From contig JALRFL010000090.1 of assembly GCA_023259875.1 (NCBI GenBank), positions 1-6,661 of the forward strand: a stretch of 6,661 nucleotides of DNA, written 5' to 3'. The notes beneath the pieces are model-generated. The model was not told the origin of the DNA. It saw only the letters and a program-made list of their open reading frames with translations, and made no database searches. Position 1 is the stretch's first letter, and each line of letters opens with the position of its first letter. Shown piece after piece: positions 6,037 through 6,661 of this stretch. Origin of the DNA: Alphaproteobacteria bacterium (GTDB lineage Bacteria; Pseudomonadota; Alphaproteobacteria; Puniceispirillales; UBA1172). Both the position numbers and the translations under genes were made by a program.

Positions 6037-6661
6037 GTCTGGCTACCTTTTGGTTTGATGGGCTGATCGGGTTTGATAATGATTTGACCGGGAACACGCA
6101 GATCAATATCTACGGTGTTGCGTTGGGTGAGCTTATGCTGACGATCCATTTTTGCCAGTTTTTGCCACGCGCTTAAGGGGTCTTTTTCTGGCAACATGAT
6201 GCGAATGTTATCGCCAAGATACACATCCCAGCGCCGCTCAGAACGATAGGCCAGCGACCATACCTCGTTATAAAGATCAGCCTCAGTTTCCAAGATGGCG
6301 ATAATGCCTCTGGCTTTGGTTTCCGCTTTGGTTCCGCTAATCACAGGCAGATGGCGGAAGTCCTCAATTTTAACCCCCTGAATCACCTCACCATTCGTGT
6401 CTATGACCTGATGGCCTTCAGCGCTTTGATAAAGCGCCAAGGCTTGGCGTTCTTCCAAATGAATAACTAAGCCTTTGGGGAAATGGCGTTCCACTCTGGC
6501 CGCTTGTACCCAACCGAGCGCCTCAACATTATCGCGGATTTGATTGAGATCAGAAGTGATCATGGGATCACCTCGGTTCATGCCAATCGCTTTGCGACAG
6601 CCATTCTTGGTGAGACCGCTGATTTATGTTCCGCAATCCAAGGACATAACGCGCTTGCCGC
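6033..6661 (-). CDS. ftsQ: FtsQ division protein, N-terminus beyond the window, apparent 1-base frameshift near 6591
   Basis: FtsQ is a bitopic inner-membrane protein that links FtsB/FtsL to the rest of the divisome through periplasmic POTRA and beta domains. The uninterrupted frame from ATG 6581 gives 182 residues: the second half of POTRA (RGDPMITSDLNQIRDNVEAL, GWVQAARVERHFP, LVIHLEER), then the beta domain (HQVIDTNGEVI, RRWDVYLGDNIRIMLPE, VDIDLRVPGQIIIKP). That frame meets TAA at 6624-6626, before the first POTRA strand and the membrane segment. Another frame, open to the window edge, reads YVLGLRNINQRSHQEWLSQ. It joins AIGMNRGDP exactly if one base of the 6591-6593 run is removed, and the result matches E. 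coli POTRA in length and in the position of its two glycines. The real gene therefore continues past the edge; the break is probably a sequencing error, given that ftsQ is normally essential. The ATG at 6581 is unlikely to be the true start. Confidence 0.85.

Noticed and set aside
6033..6581. ATG at 6581 as a genuine start of a short, soluble FtsQ
   Set aside because: It would lack the membrane segment and the first POTRA strand, and a matching POTRA sequence exists upstream in another frame, so a frameshift explains the data better.

Overview
The window is a stretch of an alphaproteobacterial division and envelope (dcw-type) cluster, with every gene on the minus strand. In transcription order, from right to left, it reads ftsQ (incomplete) - ftsA - ftsZ - lpxC - bamD - recN (incomplete). 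This order is typical of Alphaproteobacteria. So are the long-linker FtsZ, the LpxC with its zinc ligands at the same residue numbers as in E. coli, and the BamD lipoprotein directly followed by recN. Most of the window is near 50% GC, which would fit a SAR116-like marine alphaproteobacterium, but the lineage is a guess from gene order and composition alone.

Right end (6033-6661): the POTRA and beta domains of FtsQ. The frame breaks at a three-base A/T run near 6591-6593, and the correct upstream frame continues to the window edge. FtsQ's TGA overlaps FtsA's ATG (ATGA). FtsA (4741-6036) carries the actin-like ATP-binding motifs and a C-terminal amphipathic membrane anchor. A 153-base gap holding two or three small inverted repeats and a strong ribosome binding site precedes ftsZ (2737-4587), whose 616-residue product has an unusually long acidic linker. 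Together FtsQ, FtsA and FtsZ supply the periplasmic divisome link, the membrane anchor and the ring polymer.

Centre (1720-2736): a 120-base ftsZ-lpxC gap contains a striking pair of near-palindromic 13-mers spaced 21 bases apart. They lie just upstream of a plausible lpxC promoter and form a perfect 13-bp inverted repeat. LpxC (GTG start) commits UDP-acylGlcNAc to lipid A. BamD follows after a short gap with its own probable promoter and a TTG start, and is part of the outer-membrane protein insertion machine. The segment therefore couples division, LPS synthesis and outer-membrane assembly.

Left end (1-789): recN begins 3 bases after bamD. After about 210 residues of normal RecN sequence, the open frame passes into what looks like the C-terminal part of a dihydroxyacetone kinase DhaK domain. 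The switch coincides with a jump from about 50% to about 71% GC. I read this as a chimeric junction, most likely an assembly or amplification artefact and less likely a real rearrangement. I found no RNA genes, mobile elements, CRISPR arrays or intact novel system. The observations worth checking are the recN/dhaK junction, the tandem palindromes before lpxC, and the ftsQ frameshift.
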